Positions 6,560-7,132 of a DNA stretch of 7,132 nt are shown one piece after another. The stretch lies in NCBI GenBank assembly GCA_036160575.1, contig JAYYDT010000116.1, positions 1 through 7,132 of the forward strand, given 5' to 3'. Positions within the stretch are counted from its first letter, which is position 1. Each line of letters begins with the position of its first letter. The stretch is from TMED26 sp002694075 (lineage in GTDB: Bacteria > Pseudomonadota > Alphaproteobacteria > Thalassobaculales > Thalassobaculaceae). The notes under the pieces are model-generated. The model worked only from the letters and a program-made list of their open reading frames with translations, was not told where the DNA came from and did not search any database. Position numbers and translations under genes: made by a program.

Positions 6560-7132
6560 CTAGGTTTCCGGTGGTGCGTCAGCGGCAGCCAACGGCCGAA
6601 ATCCCATCGCCACCACGTAGGTTTCGGCCGACTCGGCGCGGCTGGCCGGTGGCTTGGCGTGGCGGACGCTGCGAAAACGCCGCTTCAATCGAGAGAGCAA
6701 TTCACGTTCGGCGCCGCCTTGAAACACTTTGGCGATAAAGGTGCCATCGGCGGCCAACACATCCTCGGCGAAGTCGAGGGCGGTTTCGCAAAGGCCAATG
6801 ATCCGCAAATGGTCGGTCTTTTGATGGCCGGTGGCCGGCGCCGCCATATCACTCATCACGATATCGACAGGCCCGCCGCATGTCGCCCGCAAGCGGTCAG
6901 GGATCGCCGGATCGGTGAAATCGCCAAGCAACACCTCGACGCCGGCGAGCGGTTCCATTTCCAGAATATCGATGGCGACCACGCGCCCGCCGGCGGCGCT
7001 TTCGGCGCCAACCCGGCCGACCGCGACCTGCGACCAACCCCCTGGTGCGGCACCTAAATCAACCACGGTTTGACCGCGTCGAAAAAAACGAAAGCGCTCG
7101 TCAAGCTCAATAATCTTGAACGCCGCCCGTGA
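6560..7132 (-). CDS. rlmE: 23S rRNA (uridine-2'-O)-methyltransferase RlmE (FtsJ/RrmJ), partial
   Basis: RlmE methylates the 2'-O of a uridine in the 23S rRNA A-loop (U2552 in E. coli), a late step in 50S assembly. The gene runs off the right edge of the window, so only the last 190 residues are seen and roughly 30-60 N-terminal residues are missing. The visible part begins at the family motif SRAAFKIIELDERF. SAM motif I is VVDLGAAPGGWSQ (23-35). The K-D-K-E catalytic tetrad is complete: Lys6, Asp95 in SDMAAP, Lys135 in AKVFQGG and Glu170 in AETYVV. The 40- and 35-residue spacings between the last three match the E. coli enzyme. The reading frame stays open to the window edge, so the GTG at 7066 is not the start. 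It ends in TAG at 6562-6560. A small GC hairpin without a U-run (6541-6555) follows, so read-through into guaB cannot be excluded. Confidence 0.95.
   Translation of the reverse strand, partial: SRAAFKIIELDERFRFFRRGQTVVDLGAAPGGWSQVAVGRVGAESAAGGRVVAIDILEMEPLAGVEVLLGDFTDPAIPDRLRATCGGPVDIVMSDMAAPATGHQKTDHLRIIGLCETALDFAEDVLAADGTFIAKVFQGGAERELLSRLKRRFRSVRHAKPPASRAESAETYVVAMGFRPLAAADAPPET

Noticed and set aside
6248..7057. 269-codon plus-strand open frame across the guaB start and rlmE
   Set aside because: It is antisense to the guaB N-terminus and the RlmE core and crosses the guaB promoter region. No domain or ribosome site is visible.
1..7132. CRISPR array, tRNA, rRNA, transposase or integrase
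   Set aside because: I found no regularly spaced repeats, no tRNA cloverleaf and no transposase or integrase motif in any frame that I read.

Overview
This window looks like an alphaproteobacterial chromosome, most plausibly in or near the Rhodospirillales. It has a GC-rich housekeeping block joined to a more AT-rich, probably acquired stretch. The assignment rests on the gene order rlmE - guaB - rsmB-like - guaA, the GC-rich codon use and the RsmB/RlmE sequence style. It is a judgement from memory of these families, not a search result.

Positions 1492-7132 are densely packed and entirely on the minus strand. Reading in the direction of transcription they hold: the C-terminal three quarters or more of the 23S rRNA 2'-O-methyltransferase RlmE (runs off the right edge); a short spacer with a plausible sigma70-type promoter and a hairpin that buries the guaB Shine-Dalgarno; guaB (IMP dehydrogenase, 486 aa); an RsmB/NOP2/Sun-family rRNA cytosine-5 methyltransferase starting at GTG (449 aa); a GNAT-fold acetyltransferase (199 aa); and guaA (GMP synthase, 515 aa). 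The last three are tightly coupled: 16 nt separate guaB from rsmB, rsmB and the GNAT gene overlap by 8 nt, and the GNAT gene and guaA share an ATGA overlap. guaB (IMP to XMP) and guaA (XMP to GMP) are the two steps of GMP synthesis. The rRNA methyltransferases tie the cluster to ribosome production.

Positions 1-1491 are different. Local GC falls to about 38% in the sampled stretch 661-720, against about 72% in guaA at 2401-2460. The region carries a class I SAM-dependent methyltransferase gene (minus strand, 553-1228) split by a one-base frameshift at a run of eight A. It has no other gene that I can defend. At 454-509 lies a diverged, same-orientation copy of the guaA 3' end (41 of 56 positions identical to 1508-1563, no gaps, hand count). 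A low-GC segment bounded by guaA-tail sequence on both sides is the geometry expected of a mobile-island insertion at the guaA 3' end. No integrase is present in the window, so this remains a hypothesis.

I did not find a convincing new multi-gene system. The points most worth checking are the homopolymer frameshift in the methyltransferase, the guaA-tail repeat, and the acetyltransferase embedded in the GMP operon.
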